Source of the DNA: Pseudomonas kairouanensis
GTDB lineage: Bacteria; Pseudomonadota; Gammaproteobacteria; Pseudomonadales; Pseudomonadaceae
Assembly: GCF_004682055.1 (NCBI RefSeq)
Contig: NZ_QUZU01000001.1
Coordinates: forward strand, 62,001 to 126,000
DNA: 64,000 nucleotides
Direction of reading: 5' to 3'
Of the stretch, positions 55,115 to 64,000 are shown piece by piece; within the stretch, counting starts at the first letter, position 1; each line of letters starts with the position of its first letter. Under the pieces are notes generated by a model. The model did no database searches, was not told the DNA's origin, and saw nothing but the letters and a program-made list of their open reading frames with translations. Position numbers and translations under genes: made by a program.

Positions 55115-55543
55115 ATGACAACTTTTACTGCAAAACCGGAAACAGTTCAGCGCGACTGGTTTGTCGTCGACGCCGCTGGTCAGACCCTGGGTCGTCTGGC
55201 CACTGAAGTCGCCAGCCGTCTGCGTGGCAAGCACAAGCCTGAGTACACCCCTCACGTTGACACCGGTGACTACATTGTCATCATCAACGCTGAGCAGGTT
55301 CGTGTAACCGGCAACAAAGCAAGCGACAAAATGTACTACCGTCACTCCGGTTTCCCAGGCGGTATCAAGTCTTCCAACTTCGAAGGCCTGATTGCCAAGA
55401 AGCCTGAAGCCCCGATCGAAATCGCGGTCAAAGGCATGCTGCCTAAGGGCCCACTGGGTCGCGATATGTTTCGCAAGCTGAAAGTCTATGCGGGCGCTGT
55501 ACACCCTCATGCTGCTCAGCAGCCCCAAGAACTGAAGTTTTAA
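55115..55543 (+). CDS. rplM: Ribosomal protein L13
   Basis: A 142-residue large-subunit protein; diagnostic segments are [30 protein letters not shown] and [21 protein letters not shown]. It is full-length and forms the usual operon with rpsI 14 bases downstream. Confidence 0.98.
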
Positions 55544-55557
55544 CGGAATAGTTCATT

Positions 55558-55950
55558 ATGTCGGCGACTCAAAATTACGGCACTGGCCGTCGCAAAACCG
55601 CAACCGCTCGCGTTTTCCTGCGTCCGGGTACTGGTAACATCTCGATCAACAACCGCTCCCTGGACAACTTCTTCGGCCGCGAAACTGCCCGCATGGTAGT
55701 TCGTCAGCCGCTGGAGCTGACCGAGACCGTTGAAAAGTTCGACATCTACGTCACCGTTATCGGTGGCGGTGTAAGTGGTCAAGCTGGCGCAATCCGCCAC
55801 GGCATCACTCGCGCACTGATGAGCTACGACGAAACCCTGCGTAGCGCTCTGCGCAAAGCTGGCTTCGTTACTCGCGATGCTCGTGAAGTTGAACGTAAGA
55901 AAGTCGGTCTGCGTAAAGCGCGTAAGCGTCCGCAGTACTCGAAGCGTTAA
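55558..55950 (+). CDS. rpsI: Ribosomal protein S9
   Basis: A 130-residue small-subunit protein with [17 protein letters not shown] at the N-terminus and the basic tail [18 protein letters not shown] that reaches the P-site tRNA. A terminator follows. Confidence 0.98.
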   Translation: MSATQNYGTGRRKTATARVFLRPGTGNISINNRSLDNFFGRETARMVVRQPLELTETVEKFDIYVTVIGGGVSGQAGAIRHGITRALMSYDETLRSALRKAGFVTRDAREVERKKVGLRKARKRPQYSKR

Positions 55951-55970
55951 TTCGCTTTACGTTCCACAAA

Positions 55971-56004
55971 AACGCCCAGCTCCTCACGGAGTTGGGCGTT
56001 TTTT
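55971..56004 (+). terminator. rplM-rpsI terminator
   Basis: AACGCCCAGCTCC pairs with GGAGTTGGGCGTT around TCAC, followed by a T run. Confidence 0.9.
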
Positions 56005-56215
56005 ATTGCCTGCAATTTATGCAGAAAAATCGCCGTGACAACTTGCCACATCCGTAGAGCCCCTATACTACAAGGCCTGGAACCCTACCTCCGGGTAATT
56101 CCCTTGTCAGAGTGTGGGCTTTTCATTACCATTCGGCAAAATTTTTATAAGCAAAGATTCAACACTTAGTAGACGCCTGATTTAACAGGCCAAAAAGCTG
56201 ATGGGAGAGGACTGA

Positions 56216-56812
56216 ATGAGCAATGACGGCGTGAATGCAGGCCGGCGTCGCTTCTTGGTAGCAGCCACATCCGTGGTGGGTGCTGCAGGAGCGGTGGGGG
56301 CTGCGGTCCCGTTCGTGGGGTCATGGTTTCCCAGTGCCAAGGCGAAAGCCGCAGGTGCACCGGTGAAGGTGAATATCAGCAAGATCGAGCCAGGCCAGCA
56401 GATGATTGCTGAGTGGCGCGGCCAGCCGGTCTTCATTGTTCGTCGTACCGAGGAGATCCTGGGGAATCTGAAGAAAATCGAAGGTCAGCTGTCTGATCCC
56501 GACTCTAAGAATTCCGACCAACCCGCCTACGTCGATAAGGAAGTTCGCTCGATCAAGCCAGAGATTCTGCTGCTGATCGGTATCTGCACTCACCTGGGCT
56601 GTTCGCCTACATTCCGCCCGGAAGTTGCGCCTGCCGACCTTGGCAAAGACTGGGTTGGCGGTTACTTCTGCCCCTGCCACGGCTCTCATTACGACCTGGC
56701 CGGCCGCGTCTACAAGTCACAACCAGCGCCTTTGAACCTGCCAGTTCCGCCGCATCAATACGAGACTGACAGTATCGTTATCATTGGTGTCGACCAGGGG
56801 GAGAAGGCCTGA
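56216..56812 (+). CDS. petA: Ubiquinol–cytochrome c reductase Rieske iron-sulfur subunit
   Basis: A 198-residue Rieske protein. The N-terminal GRRRFLVAATS precedes a hydrophobic helix and acts as an uncleaved Tat-type anchor. Cluster ligands are C124 and H126 in CTHLGC and C152 and H155 in CPCHGS; C129 and C154 form the disulfide. It transfers electrons from ubiquinol to cytochrome c1. Its stop overlaps the petB start by one base. Confidence 0.97.
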   Translation: MSNDGVNAGRRRFLVAATSVVGAAGAVGAAVPFVGSWFPSAKAKAAGAPVKVNISKIEPGQQMIAEWRGQPVFIVRRTEEILGNLKKIEGQLSDPDSKNSDQPAYVDKEVRSIKPEILLLIGICTHLGCSPTFRPEVAPADLGKDWVGGYFCPCHGSHYDLAGRVYKSQPAPLNLPVPPHQYETDSIVIIGVDQGEKA

Positions 56813-58023
56813 TGAGCAAGTTCATGGATTGGGTGGATGCACGCTTTCCCGCCACTAAAATGTGGGAAGACCACCTCAGCAAGTACTACGCGCCAAAAAA
56901 CTTCAACTTCTTCTACTTCTTCGGCTCCCTGGCCCTGCTGGTGTTGGTCAACCAGATCGTGACCGGTGTCTGGCTGACGATGAGCTATACACCGTCGGCA
57001 GAAGAGGCATTCGCCTCCGTCGAATACATCATGCGTGACGTCGAGTACGGCTCGATCTTGCGCCTGCTGCACTCCACCGGCGCTTCGGCGTTCTTTATCG
57101 TCGTGTATCTGCACATGTTCCGTGGCTTGCTCTACGGTTCGTACCAGAAGCCGCGCGAGTTGGTGTGGGTGTTCGGCATGCTGATCTACCTGGCGCTGAT
57201 GGCCGAAGCGTTCATGGGCTACCTGCTGCCGTGGGGCCAGATGTCGTACTGGGGTGCCCAGGTGATCATTTCGCTGTTCGGTGCCATTCCGGTGATCGGC
57301 AACGACCTGACCCAGTGGATTCGCGGTGACTACCTGATCTCTGGTATCACCCTCAACCGCTTCTTCGCCTTGCACGTCGTGGCACTGCCAATCGTGATCC
57401 TGGGCCTGGTGGTGTTGCACATCCTGGCGCTGCACGAAGTGGGTTCCAACAACCCGGATGGCGTGGACATCAAGAAGCACAAGGACGAGAACGGCGTTCC
57501 GCTCGATGGCATTCCGTTCCACCCGTACTACACCGTGAAAGACATTGTCGGCGTGGTCGTGTTCCTGTTCGTATTTTGCTCGATCGTGTTCTTTTTCCCG
57601 GAGATGGGTGGTTATTTCCTGGAGAAACCCAACTTCGAACAAGCCAACGCGTTCAAGACCCCTGAGCACATTGCCCCGGTTTGGTACTTCACACCGTTCT
57701 ACGCAATCTTGCGGGCGATCCCCGACAAGCTTATGGGCGTAATCGCCATGGGTGCGGCCATTGCGGTGCTGTTTGTGTTGCCTTGGCTCGACCGAAGCCC
57801 GGTCAAATCCATGCGCTACAAGGGTTGGCTGAGCAAGATCTGGCTGTGGGTGTTCTGCATCTCCTTCGTGATCCTGGGTGTTCTGGGCGTATTGGCACCG
57901 ACTCCTGAGCGCACGTTGCTGTCGCAGGTCTGCACCTTCCTGTACTTCGCCTACTTCATTCTGATGCCGTTCTACACCCGGCTCGAGAAGACCAAACCGG
58001 TTCCGGAAAGGGTGACTGGCTGA
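56812..58023 (+). CDS. petB: Cytochrome b of the bc1 complex
   Basis: A 403-residue cytochrome b with eight or more helices. It contains the haem-ligand segment HSTGASAFFIVVYLHMFRG, the matching pair around HVVALPIVILGLVVLHILAL, and the Qo-site PEMGGYF (PEWY variant). It forms the complex III core with petA and petC, with one-base overlaps on both sides. Confidence 0.97.
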   Translation: MSKFMDWVDARFPATKMWEDHLSKYYAPKNFNFFYFFGSLALLVLVNQIVTGVWLTMSYTPSAEEAFASVEYIMRDVEYGSILRLLHSTGASAFFIVVYLHMFRGLLYGSYQKPRELVWVFGMLIYLALMAEAFMGYLLPWGQMSYWGAQVIISLFGAIPVIGNDLTQWIRGDYLISGITLNRFFALHVVALPIVILGLVVLHILALHEVGSNNPDGVDIKKHKDENGVPLDGIPFHPYYTVKDIVGVVVFLFVFCSIVFFFPEMGGYFLEKPNFEQANAFKTPEHIAPVWYFTPFYAILRAIPDKLMGVIAMGAAIAVLFVLPWLDRSPVKSMRYKGWLSKIWLWVFCISFVILGVLGVLAPTPERTLLSQVCTFLYFAYFILMPFYTRLEKTKPVPERVTG

Positions 58024-58802
58024 TGAAAAAATTATTCGTTGCATTGATGCTTGCGGCGCTGCCGCTCCTGTCCTTCGCCGCCGAGCACGGTGGCCCGGAG
58101 TTGGAAAAAGTCGATATCGATGTTTCCGACAAGGCGGCCATGCAAGACGGCCTGCGCACGTTCACCAACTACTGCATGGGCTGCCACAGCGCCAAGTTCC
58201 AGCGTTACGAGCGGGTTGCCGATGACTTGGGTATCCCTCATGAAGTGATGCTCAGCCACTCGGTGTTTACCGGTGCCAAGATCGGCGACCACATGAACAT
58301 CGGCATGCAGCCCGCTGACGCCAAGACCTGGTTCGGGGCCGCACCGCCCGACTTGACCCTGGTGGCCCGCGTACGTGGCACTGACTGGCTTTACGGCTAT
58401 CTCAAGTCCTTCTATGTAGACCCGGCGCGCCCGTATGGCGTGAACAACCGTGTGTTCCCGAACGTCGGCATGCCCAACGTTCTGGTCGGCCTGCAGGGCA
58501 AGCAAGTGGTAGGATGCAAGCAGATTCAGGTCGTTGAAGACGGCAAGAAGCAATACGATCCGTTGACTGGCACGCCTTTGACTCATGAAGCCTGCGACCA
58601 GCTGACGATAGAGACCCCCGGTGCACTGACTGACGAGCAGTTCGACGAGAAGGTAAAAAATCTCGTGACCTTCCTGGCCTACTCGGCCAACCCGGTCAAA
58701 CTGCAGCACCAGCGTATCGGTACCTATGTGTTGTTGTACCTGGCTTTCTTCTTCGTATTCGCCTATCTGCTCAAACGCGAATACTGGAAGGATGTGCATT
58801 GA
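58023..58802 (+). CDS. petC: Cytochrome c1 of the bc1 complex
   Basis: A 259-residue protein with a signal peptide (residues 1-19), haem attachment C51-M-G-C54-H55, an axial methionine candidate in MNIGMQ, and a C-terminal anchor (YVLLYLAFFFVFAYLL) before EYWKDVH. It passes electrons to soluble cytochrome c. Confidence 0.97.
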   Translation: MKKLFVALMLAALPLLSFAAEHGGPELEKVDIDVSDKAAMQDGLRTFTNYCMGCHSAKFQRYERVADDLGIPHEVMLSHSVFTGAKIGDHMNIGMQPADAKTWFGAAPPDLTLVARVRGTDWLYGYLKSFYVDPARPYGVNNRVFPNVGMPNVLVGLQGKQVVGCKQIQVVEDGKKQYDPLTGTPLTHEACDQLTIETPGALTDEQFDEKVKNLVTFLAYSANPVKLQHQRIGTYVLLYLAFFFVFAYLLKREYWKDVH

Positions 58803-58948
58803 TCCAACCGTAAGCAATTGCTGTTAATCTTGCGCGCCCAGCGGCATCTCTGAATACGTAGCGACCTGGTTGAATCGGTTGTTACAGAGATGCTCTCTGG
58901 GCGCGCTCGTTTTTGAGCTTTCGATAATTTCAAGCGAGGAGGACCGCC

Positions 58949-59566
58949 ATGGGCGTGACCAACCGGTTGGCCTGTTACTCCGACCCCGCCGACCACTATT
59001 CCCACCGAGTACGTATCGTGCTCGCAGAGAAGGGTGTCAGCGCCGAGATCATCAGTGTGGAGGCGGGCCGTCAGCCGCCAAAACTGATCGAAGTGAACCC
59101 TTACGGCAGCTTGCCCACCCTGGTCGATCGTGACCTGGCGTTGTGGGAGTCGACCGTGGTGATGGAATACCTGGATGAGCGTTACCCGCATCCGCCTTTG
59201 CTGCCGGTGTACCCGGTAGCGCGTGCCAACAGCCGCCTGCTGATCCATCGGATCCAGCGTGACTGGTGCGGGTTGGTGGATGTGATTCTGGATTCGCGTA
59301 CAAAGGAGGCCGTTCGTGTACAGGCGCGTAAGGAATTGCGCGAGAGCCTGACCGGCGTTTCGCCGTTGTTCGCCGATAAACCTTTTTTCCTCAGTGAGGA
59401 ACAAAGCTTGGTGGATTGCTGCCTATTACCGATACTCTGGCGTTTGCCGATTCTTGGTATTGAACTGCCGCGGCCGGCCAAGCCGCTGCTTGATTACATG
59501 GAGCGCCAGTTTGCGCGTGAGGCTTTCCAGGCGAGTCTGTCTGGTGTCGAACGCGATATGCGCTAA
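58949..59566 (+). CDS. sspA: Stringent starvation protein A
   Basis: A 205-residue GST-fold protein (N-terminal [23 protein letters not shown], then [14 protein letters not shown]) that binds RNA polymerase rather than acting as a transferase. It follows petC by 146 bp and precedes sspB by 17, the usual proteobacterial arrangement. AGGAGGA lies before the ATG. Confidence 0.96.
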   Translation: MGVTNRLACYSDPADHYSHRVRIVLAEKGVSAEIISVEAGRQPPKLIEVNPYGSLPTLVDRDLALWESTVVMEYLDERYPHPPLLPVYPVARANSRLLIHRIQRDWCGLVDVILDSRTKEAVRVQARKELRESLTGVSPLFADKPFFLSEEQSLVDCCLLPILWRLPILGIELPRPAKPLLDYMERQFAREAFQASLSGVERDMR

Positions 59567-59583
59567 GGCTTAAGGAGCCGCTG

Positions 59584-60003
59584 ATGAACTCCAGTCGACC
59601 CTACCTGGTCCGCGCGCTCTATGAGTGGATTGTGGACAACGATTGCACCCCGCACATGCTGGTCAATTCCGAATTTCCTGCGGTTCAGGTACCGCAGGGT
59701 TTTGCCAGTGACGGGCAGATTGTGCTCAACGTATCACCCAGTGCCGTGCGCCACCTGCACATGGACAACGAAGCGGTCAGCTTCGAAGGGCGTTTTGGCG
59801 GTGTGCCGCATACGCTGTTCGTGCCGATTGGTGCCATTCTCGGCATCTACGCCCGTGAGAACGGCCAAGGCATGGTGTTCGATCTGGAATCGCCTTTCGA
59901 GGACGACGAAGCGATCGAAAACGAAGACGGCGATGATATGCCGCCACCGGATACCGAGCCACCGCGCCCCAGCGGTCGGCCGAGCCTGAAAGTGGTGAAG
60001 TAA
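59584..60003 (+). CDS. sspB: ClpXP specificity factor SspB
   Basis: A 139-residue adaptor that tethers ssrA-tagged proteins to ClpXP. The folded domain (VRALYEWIVDNDCTPHMLV... FGGVPHTLFVPIGAILGIYARENGQGM) is followed by an acidic disordered linker and a C-terminal ClpX-binding tail ending RPSLKVVK. Confidence 0.96.
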   Translation: MNSSRPYLVRALYEWIVDNDCTPHMLVNSEFPAVQVPQGFASDGQIVLNVSPSAVRHLHMDNEAVSFEGRFGGVPHTLFVPIGAILGIYARENGQGMVFDLESPFEDDEAIENEDGDDMPPPDTEPPRPSGRPSLKVVK

Positions 60004-60031
60004 GCGGGTTGTGCCTTCGGGCCAGCCTGGA

Positions 60032-60063
60032 AAATGCCTCGACCTGCGTCGGGGCATTTTTTT
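60032..60063 (+). terminator. sspAB terminator
   Basis: AAATGCCTCGAC and GTCGGGGCATTT pair around a short loop, followed by a T run. Confidence 0.88.
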
Positions 60064-60161
60064 GCGCGCAGGATATAAATGAAAGTCGCGCCCAAACGGT
60101 GATCGTACAACAGCCATAAGCTATGATGCCTGCTCAAGCTCACCGAGAAAGATGATTCATC

Positions 60162-60911
60162 ATGGAAAACACCAACACCGCCCCTCGTCTTCCCCGCAAG
60201 CGCCGCAGCCTTGCCCAGGAATTGGTCACGGTGTTGTCCGAGCAAATCCGCGACGGCGAGCTCAAGCGTGGCGACAAGTTGCCCACCGAGTCGGCGATCA
60301 TGGAAGCCCATGGGGTCAGCCGCACGGTAGTGCGTGAAGCCATTTCGCGCCTGCAGGCCGCAGGGCAGGTTGAAACTCGCCATGGCATCGGCACCTTCGT
60401 ACTGGACACGCCCAGCCCCAGTGGCTTCCGTATTGACCCCGCCACGGTGGTGACCCTGCGTGATGTGCTGGCGATTCTGGAGTTGCGGATCAGCCTGGAA
60501 GTGGAGTCTGCCGGCCTGGCGGCGCTGCGCCGCAGTGATGAACAACTGGCCGCCATGCGCGCCGCCCTTGATGCCCTGAATGAAAGCGCAGCGCATGCGG
60601 GTGATGCGGTGGCGTCCGACTTTGCCTTCCACCTGGAAATTGCCTTGTCCACCGGCAACCGTTACTTCACCGACATCATGACTCACCTGGGTACTAGCAT
60701 TATTCCGCGCACTCGCCTGAATTCGGCGCGCCTGGCCCATGACGATCAGCAGCACTACATGAGTCGCCTAAGCCGTGAGCACGAAGAAATCTATGAGGCG
60801 ATTGCCCGCCGGGATTCGGATGCGGCACGGGCGGCCATGCGCCTGCACCTGACCAACAGCCGTGAACGGCTGCGCCATGCCCACGAAGAGGCAGAAGCGC
60901 AGCGTGGTTGA
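60162..60911 (+). CDS. GntR/FadR-family regulator of the glucarate/galactarate genes
   Basis: A 249-residue regulator: winged helix (about 15-80; LPTESAIMEAHGVSRTVVREAISRLQAAGQVETRHGIGTF in pieces) and an all-helical FCD domain with the metal-binding Asp/His set (DFAFHLEIALSTGN, SREHEEIYEAI, MRLHLTNSRERL). It precedes kdgD and a dehydrogenase, and a palindrome overlaps the kdgD promoter. Repression relieved by a sugar diacid intermediate is the expected mechanism, by analogy. Confidence 0.9.
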   Translation: MENTNTAPRLPRKRRSLAQELVTVLSEQIRDGELKRGDKLPTESAIMEAHGVSRTVVREAISRLQAAGQVETRHGIGTFVLDTPSPSGFRIDPATVVTLRDVLAILELRISLEVESAGLAALRRSDEQLAAMRAALDALNESAAHAGDAVASDFAFHLEIALSTGNRYFTDIMTHLGTSIIPRTRLNSARLAHDDQQHYMSRLSREHEEIYEAIARRDSDAARAAMRLHLTNSRERLRHAHEEAEAQRG

Positions 60912-60963
60912 GGGAGAAAGAAGTCCCACACCATCAAGCCCACTGGAACCCGGTCAACTGTGC

Positions 60964-61253
60964 GGGCTTGCCCTCGAAGGTTGAGTGTCAGGCGGTGCAA
61001 GGGCTAACTGACCCATCGCTATCGCGGGCAAGCCCGCTCCCACATTCGGCTCTGCGCCACGCGCGGAAACTGAGCGCACCACCAGCCCCCCCGTAGGAGC
61101 GGGCTTGCCCGCGAAGGCTGAGTGTCAGGCGGTGCAAGTGCTAACTGACCCATCGCTATCGCGGGCAAGCCCGCTCCCACATCTGGCTCTGCGCCACGCG
61201 CGGAAACTGAGCGCACCACCAGCCTCCCGTAGGACCGGCTTGCCCGCGAAAGC
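60964..61253. repeat. Tandemly duplicated REPIN array
   Basis: A unit of about 136 bp carrying an inverted pair of REP cores (GCGGGCAAGCCCGCTCC and GGAGCGGGCTTGCCCGC) occurs twice (from about 60975 and 61112), followed by a third partial REP at 61231-61253. The units differ by only a few bases, so the duplication is recent. Confidence 0.88.
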
Positions 61254-61327
61254 GGTGTCAAAGGCCGCACTCACCTATCTGACCCGCCGCCCCTCCCACT
61301 CAATTGCACAACATCGACGAATTGCTG

Positions 61328-61362
61328 TTGACGAATTTATTTATAGTTGTACGATGACGTAC
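61328..61362 (+). promoter_or_regulatory. kdgD promoter with overlapping palindromic operator
   Basis: -35 TTGACG (61328-61333) and -10 TACGAT (61350-61355) are 16 bp apart. A perfect palindrome GTACG-ATGA-CGTAC (61349-61362) covers the -10, the position expected for a GntR-family repressor. Confidence 0.6.
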
Positions 61363-61422
61363 GACATCAACAAGCCAACAACAATCTTTCGACAGAAAGT
61401 CTTCGCCCAGGGTGTTCGAATA

Positions 61423-62334
61423 ATGAATCCACAAGAACTGAAGTCCATCCTCTCCCACGGTCTGCTGTCTTTCCCGGTGACCGATTTCAACGCCCAAGGT
61501 GATTTCCACCAGGCGGGCTACATCAAGCGTCTGGAATGGCTGGCCCCGTACGGCGCCACCGCCTTGTTCGCGGCCGGCGGCACCGGTGAGTTTTTCTCCC
61601 TCGCCGCCAGCGAATATTCCCAGGTGGTCAAGACCGCCGTTGATACTTGCGCCACCAGCGTGCCGATCCTCGCTGGTGTGGGCGGTTCGACGCGCCAAGC
61701 CATTGAGTACGCTCAAGAGGCCGAGCGCCTGGGTGCCAAAGGCCTGCTGCTGCTGCCGCACTACCTCACCGAAGCCAGCCAGGACGGCGTTGCCGCCCAC
61801 GTTGAAGCGGTGTGCAAATCGGTCAAAATCGGCGTGGTGGTTTACAACCGCAACGTCTGCCGCCTGACTGCGCCGCTGCTGGAACGCCTGGCCGAGCGCT
61901 GCCCGAACCTGATCGGCTACAAGGATGGCCTGGGCGATATCGAACTGATGGTCTCGATCCGCCGTCGCCTTGGTGATCGTTTCAGCTACCTCGGCGGCCT
62001 GCCGACCGCAGAGGTTTACGCCGCTGCCTACAAGGCTTTGGGCGTGCCGGTGTACTCCTCGGCGGTGTTCAACTTCATTCCGAAAACCGCGATGGACTTC
62101 TACCACGCCATTGCCAAGGACGATCACGCCACCGTCGCCAAGATCATCGACGACTTCTTCCTGCCGTACCTCGACATCCGCAACCGCAAGGCCGGTTATG
62201 CCGTGAGCATCGTCAAGGCGGGTGCAAAAATCGTCGGCCATGACGCAGGCCCAGTGCGCACCCCGCTGACCGACCTGCTGCCGGAAGAATACGAAGCCCT
62301 CGCCGCGCTGATCGACAAGCAAGGCGCGCAATAA
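61423..62334 (+). CDS. kdgD: 5-dehydro-4-deoxyglucarate dehydratase
   Basis: A 303-residue DapA-family TIM barrel converting 5-keto-4-deoxyglucarate to 2-oxoglutarate semialdehyde, water and CO2. The Schiff-base lysine is K167 (IGYKDGLGD) and the partner tyrosine Y141 (VVVYNRN); [11 protein letters not shown] is typical of the KdgD branch. The start [10 protein letters not shown] was chosen from family length; the longer reading runs back through the REPIN array. Confidence 0.94.
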   Translation: MNPQELKSILSHGLLSFPVTDFNAQGDFHQAGYIKRLEWLAPYGATALFAAGGTGEFFSLAASEYSQVVKTAVDTCATSVPILAGVGGSTRQAIEYAQEAERLGAKGLLLLPHYLTEASQDGVAAHVEAVCKSVKIGVVVYNRNVCRLTAPLLERLAERCPNLIGYKDGLGDIELMVSIRRRLGDRFSYLGGLPTAEVYAAAYKALGVPVYSSAVFNFIPKTAMDFYHAIAKDDHATVAKIIDDFFLPYLDIRNRKAGYAVSIVKAGAKIVGHDAGPVRTPLTDLLPEEYEALAALIDKQGAQ

Positions 62335-62343
62335 CTTATCTAC

Positions 62344-62372
62344 AAGGCCGCTGAGCAATCAGCGGCCTTTTG
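62344..62372 (+). terminator. Hairpin between kdgD and the dehydrogenase gene
   Basis: AAGGCCGCTGA / TCAGCGGCCTT with a 4-base loop and TTTT. As it lies inside the operon it may attenuate rather than stop transcription. Confidence 0.75.
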
Positions 62373-62388
62373 CGTCAGGAGAGAATTC

Positions 62389-63834
62389 GTGTCCCAAGCC
62401 CAGCGTTATGAAAACTACATCAATGGCCAGTGGGTGGCCGGTGCCGACTATTGCGTCAACCTCAACCCGTCGGAGTTGTCTGATGTCATTGGCGAATACG
62501 CCAAGGCCGACGTTGCTCAGGTCAACGCCGCCATCGACGCCGCCCGTGCTGCATTCCCGGCGTGGTCCATGTCCGGCATCCAGGCGCGCCATGATGCCCT
62601 CGATAAAGTCGGCAGCGAAATCCTCGCCCGCCGTGAAGAACTCGGCACCTTGCTGGCCCGTGAAGAAGGCAAGACCTTGCCTGAAGCCATCGGCGAAGTG
62701 ACCCGCGCCGGTAACATCTTCAAGTTCTTCGCCGGTGAATGCCTGCGCTTGTCCGGCGACTACGTGCCGTCGGTGCGCCCTGGCGTGAATGTCGAAGTGA
62801 CCCGCGAAGCCCTTGGCGTAGTCGGCCTGATCACGCCGTGGAACTTCCCGATCGCCATCCCCGCCTGGAAAATCGCCCCGGCCCTGGCCTACGGCAACTG
62901 CGTGGTGATCAAGCCCGCCGAACTGGTGCCGGGCTGCGCCTGGGCCCTGGCCGAAATCATCTCCCGCGCCGGTTTCCCGGCTGGCGTGTTCAACCTGGTG
63001 ATGGGCAGCGGCCGCGTCGTTGGCGATGTGCTGGTCAACAGCCCGAAAGTCGATGGCATCAGCTTCACCGGTTCCGTGGGCGTGGGTCGTCAGATCGCCG
63101 TCAGCTGTGTGTCGCGCCAGGCCAAAGTGCAGTTGGAGATGGGCGGCAAGAACCCCCAGATCATCCTCGATGACGCCGACCTCAAGCAGGCGGTCGAGCT
63201 ATCGGTGCAGAGCGCGTTCTACTCCACCGGCCAGCGTTGCACCGCCTCCAGCCGCTTGATCGTGACTGCGGGTATCCATGACCAGTTTGTAGCGGCCATG
63301 GCTGAGCGCATGAAGTCGATCAAGGTCGGTCACGCGTTGAAAAGCGGCACCGACATCGGCCCGGTGGTTTCCCAGGCCCAGTTGGACCAGGACTTGAAGT
63401 ACATCGACATCGGCCAAAGCGAGGGTGCACGGCTGGTGAGCGGTGGCGGCCTGGTGACCTGTGACACCGAAGGCTACTACCTGGCGCCAACCCTGTTTGC
63501 CGACAGCGAAGCGGCCATGCGCATCAGCCGCGAAGAGATCTTTGGCCCAGTGGCCAACGTGGTACGCGTCGCGGATTACGAAGCGGCGCTGGCCATGGCC
63601 AACGACACTGAGTTTGGTTTGTCAGCGGGCATTGCCACCACCTCGCTCAAGTACGCCAACCACTTCAAGCGCCACTCCCAGGCCGGGATGGTGATGGTCA
63701 ACCTGCCGACCGCCGGCGTGGACTATCACGTTCCATTCGGTGGCCGTAAGGGCTCATCCTACGGTTCGCGTGAGCAAGGTCGCTATGCGCAAGAGTTCTA
63801 CACCGTGGTGAAAACCAGCTACATCGGTTCGTAA
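62389..63834 (+). CDS. 2-oxoglutarate semialdehyde dehydrogenase
   Basis: A 481-residue NAD(P)-dependent aldehyde dehydrogenase. Catalytic C284 lies in GQRCTASSR, general base E250 in QLEMGGKNP and N152 in PWNFP. Next to kdgD it should oxidise 2,5-dioxopentanoate to 2-oxoglutarate, the last step of glucarate/galactarate breakdown. The start is GTG with GGAGAG upstream. Confidence 0.92.
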   Translation: MSQAQRYENYINGQWVAGADYCVNLNPSELSDVIGEYAKADVAQVNAAIDAARAAFPAWSMSGIQARHDALDKVGSEILARREELGTLLAREEGKTLPEAIGEVTRAGNIFKFFAGECLRLSGDYVPSVRPGVNVEVTREALGVVGLITPWNFPIAIPAWKIAPALAYGNCVVIKPAELVPGCAWALAEIISRAGFPAGVFNLVMGSGRVVGDVLVNSPKVDGISFTGSVGVGRQIAVSCVSRQAKVQLEMGGKNPQIILDDADLKQAVELSVQSAFYSTGQRCTASSRLIVTAGIHDQFVAAMAERMKSIKVGHALKSGTDIGPVVSQAQLDQDLKYIDIGQSEGARLVSGGGLVTCDTEGYYLAPTLFADSEAAMRISREEIFGPVANVVRVADYEAALAMANDTEFGLSAGIATTSLKYANHFKRHSQAGMVMVNLPTAGVDYHVPFGGRKGSSYGSREQGRYAQEFYTVVKTSYIGS

Positions 63835-63933
63835 CACGCAACACCTTGTGGGGGCCGGATGCCTGCTGGTCCCCACACTAAAAAACAGAAAACCATTACC
63901 CGCAAAAAAAATAATTAGTGGGAGTACTTCTAC

Positions 63934-64000
63934 ATGCAAGCGACCAAGCCGACCCACGTCCGCTATTTGATATTGCTCATGCTTTTTTTGGTGACCACCA
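63934..64000 (+). CDS. gudP: Start of an MFS sugar-diacid transporter, GudP-like (partial)
   Basis: Only 22 codons are present (MQATKPTHVRYLILLMLFLV...). The HVRYLILLMLFLVTT opening is typical of GudP/ExuT-type anion:cation symporters. GGGAG lies before the ATG. Its place after kdgD and the dehydrogenase suggests glucarate or galactarate uptake. Confidence 0.75.
   Translation, partial: MQATKPTHVRYLILLMLFLVTT

Noticed and set aside
60964..61253. CRISPR-like array
   Set aside because: The repeats are long inverted REP pairs repeated twice, without short regular repeats, unique spacers or cas genes.

Overview
The window comes from a Pseudomonas chromosome, most likely the P. fluorescens group. 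Codon use is GC-rich, and blocks of genes follow the P. aeruginosa order closely: piuC–Sel1–speC, opuC near prfC, the dpp/opdP locus next to roxSR, and yhcB–hydrolase–trpS–zapE–rplM–rpsI–petABC–sspAB. Pseudomonas-type REP/REPIN palindromes (GTGGGAG...GGCTTGCTC) lie between genes.

Layout. 1–2.8 kb: end of a PiuC-like gene, a Sel1-repeat protein, speC (ornithine decarboxylase) and a small unknown gene. 3–6.4 kb: an OpuC-type compatible-solute ABC importer on the minus strand. 6.8–8.4 kb: prfC (release factor RF3). 8.8–22.8 kb: an AT-richer biosynthetic island. 23.3–36.2 kb: a small exported protein, then the dipeptide locus dppBCDF with four DppA-type binding proteins and the porin OpdP. 36.3–45.3 kb: two paralogous large toxin-like proteins on either side of a SIMPL-domain protein and the RoxS/RoxR redox two-component system. 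45.6–47.3 kb: an SbmA/BacA-like ABC transporter. 47.5–51.3 kb: yhcB, an alpha/beta hydrolase, trpS and zapE. 51.4–54.9 kb: an accessory block (GlxA-type AraC regulator, acyl-CoA dehydrogenase, aldo-keto reductase) inserted between zapE and rplM. 55–60 kb: rplM-rpsI, petABC (cytochrome bc1) and sspAB. 60–64 kb: a glucarate/galactarate catabolic locus (GntR regulator, kdgD, ketoglutarate-semialdehyde dehydrogenase, start of a GudP-like transporter).

The most unusual region is the island. It encodes a crotonyl-CoA carboxylase/reductase homologue, a free-standing adenylation–carrier protein whose ten-residue pocket code reads DVQFIAQVVK (close to proline codes), a KS-AT-KR-ACP-C megasynthase, a type II thioesterase, a class A beta-lactamase-fold protein, a class I SAM-dependent enzyme and an MFS exporter. 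Convergent to these, on its own promoter, is a second prolyl-tRNA synthetase of the archaeal/eukaryotic type. The simplest reading is a cluster for a proline- (or azetidine-) primed, alkylmalonyl-extended metabolite that attacks prolyl-tRNA synthetase, with the foreign synthetase as self-resistance. I do not recognise this gene set as a characterised pathway.

The island lies between an intact prfC and a second copy of the last 198 bp of prfC (4 mismatches). This is the structure expected from single-crossover integration of a molecule that carried a prfC 3' fragment. No integrase is visible in the island. No tRNA, rRNA or CRISPR array was seen anywhere in the window.
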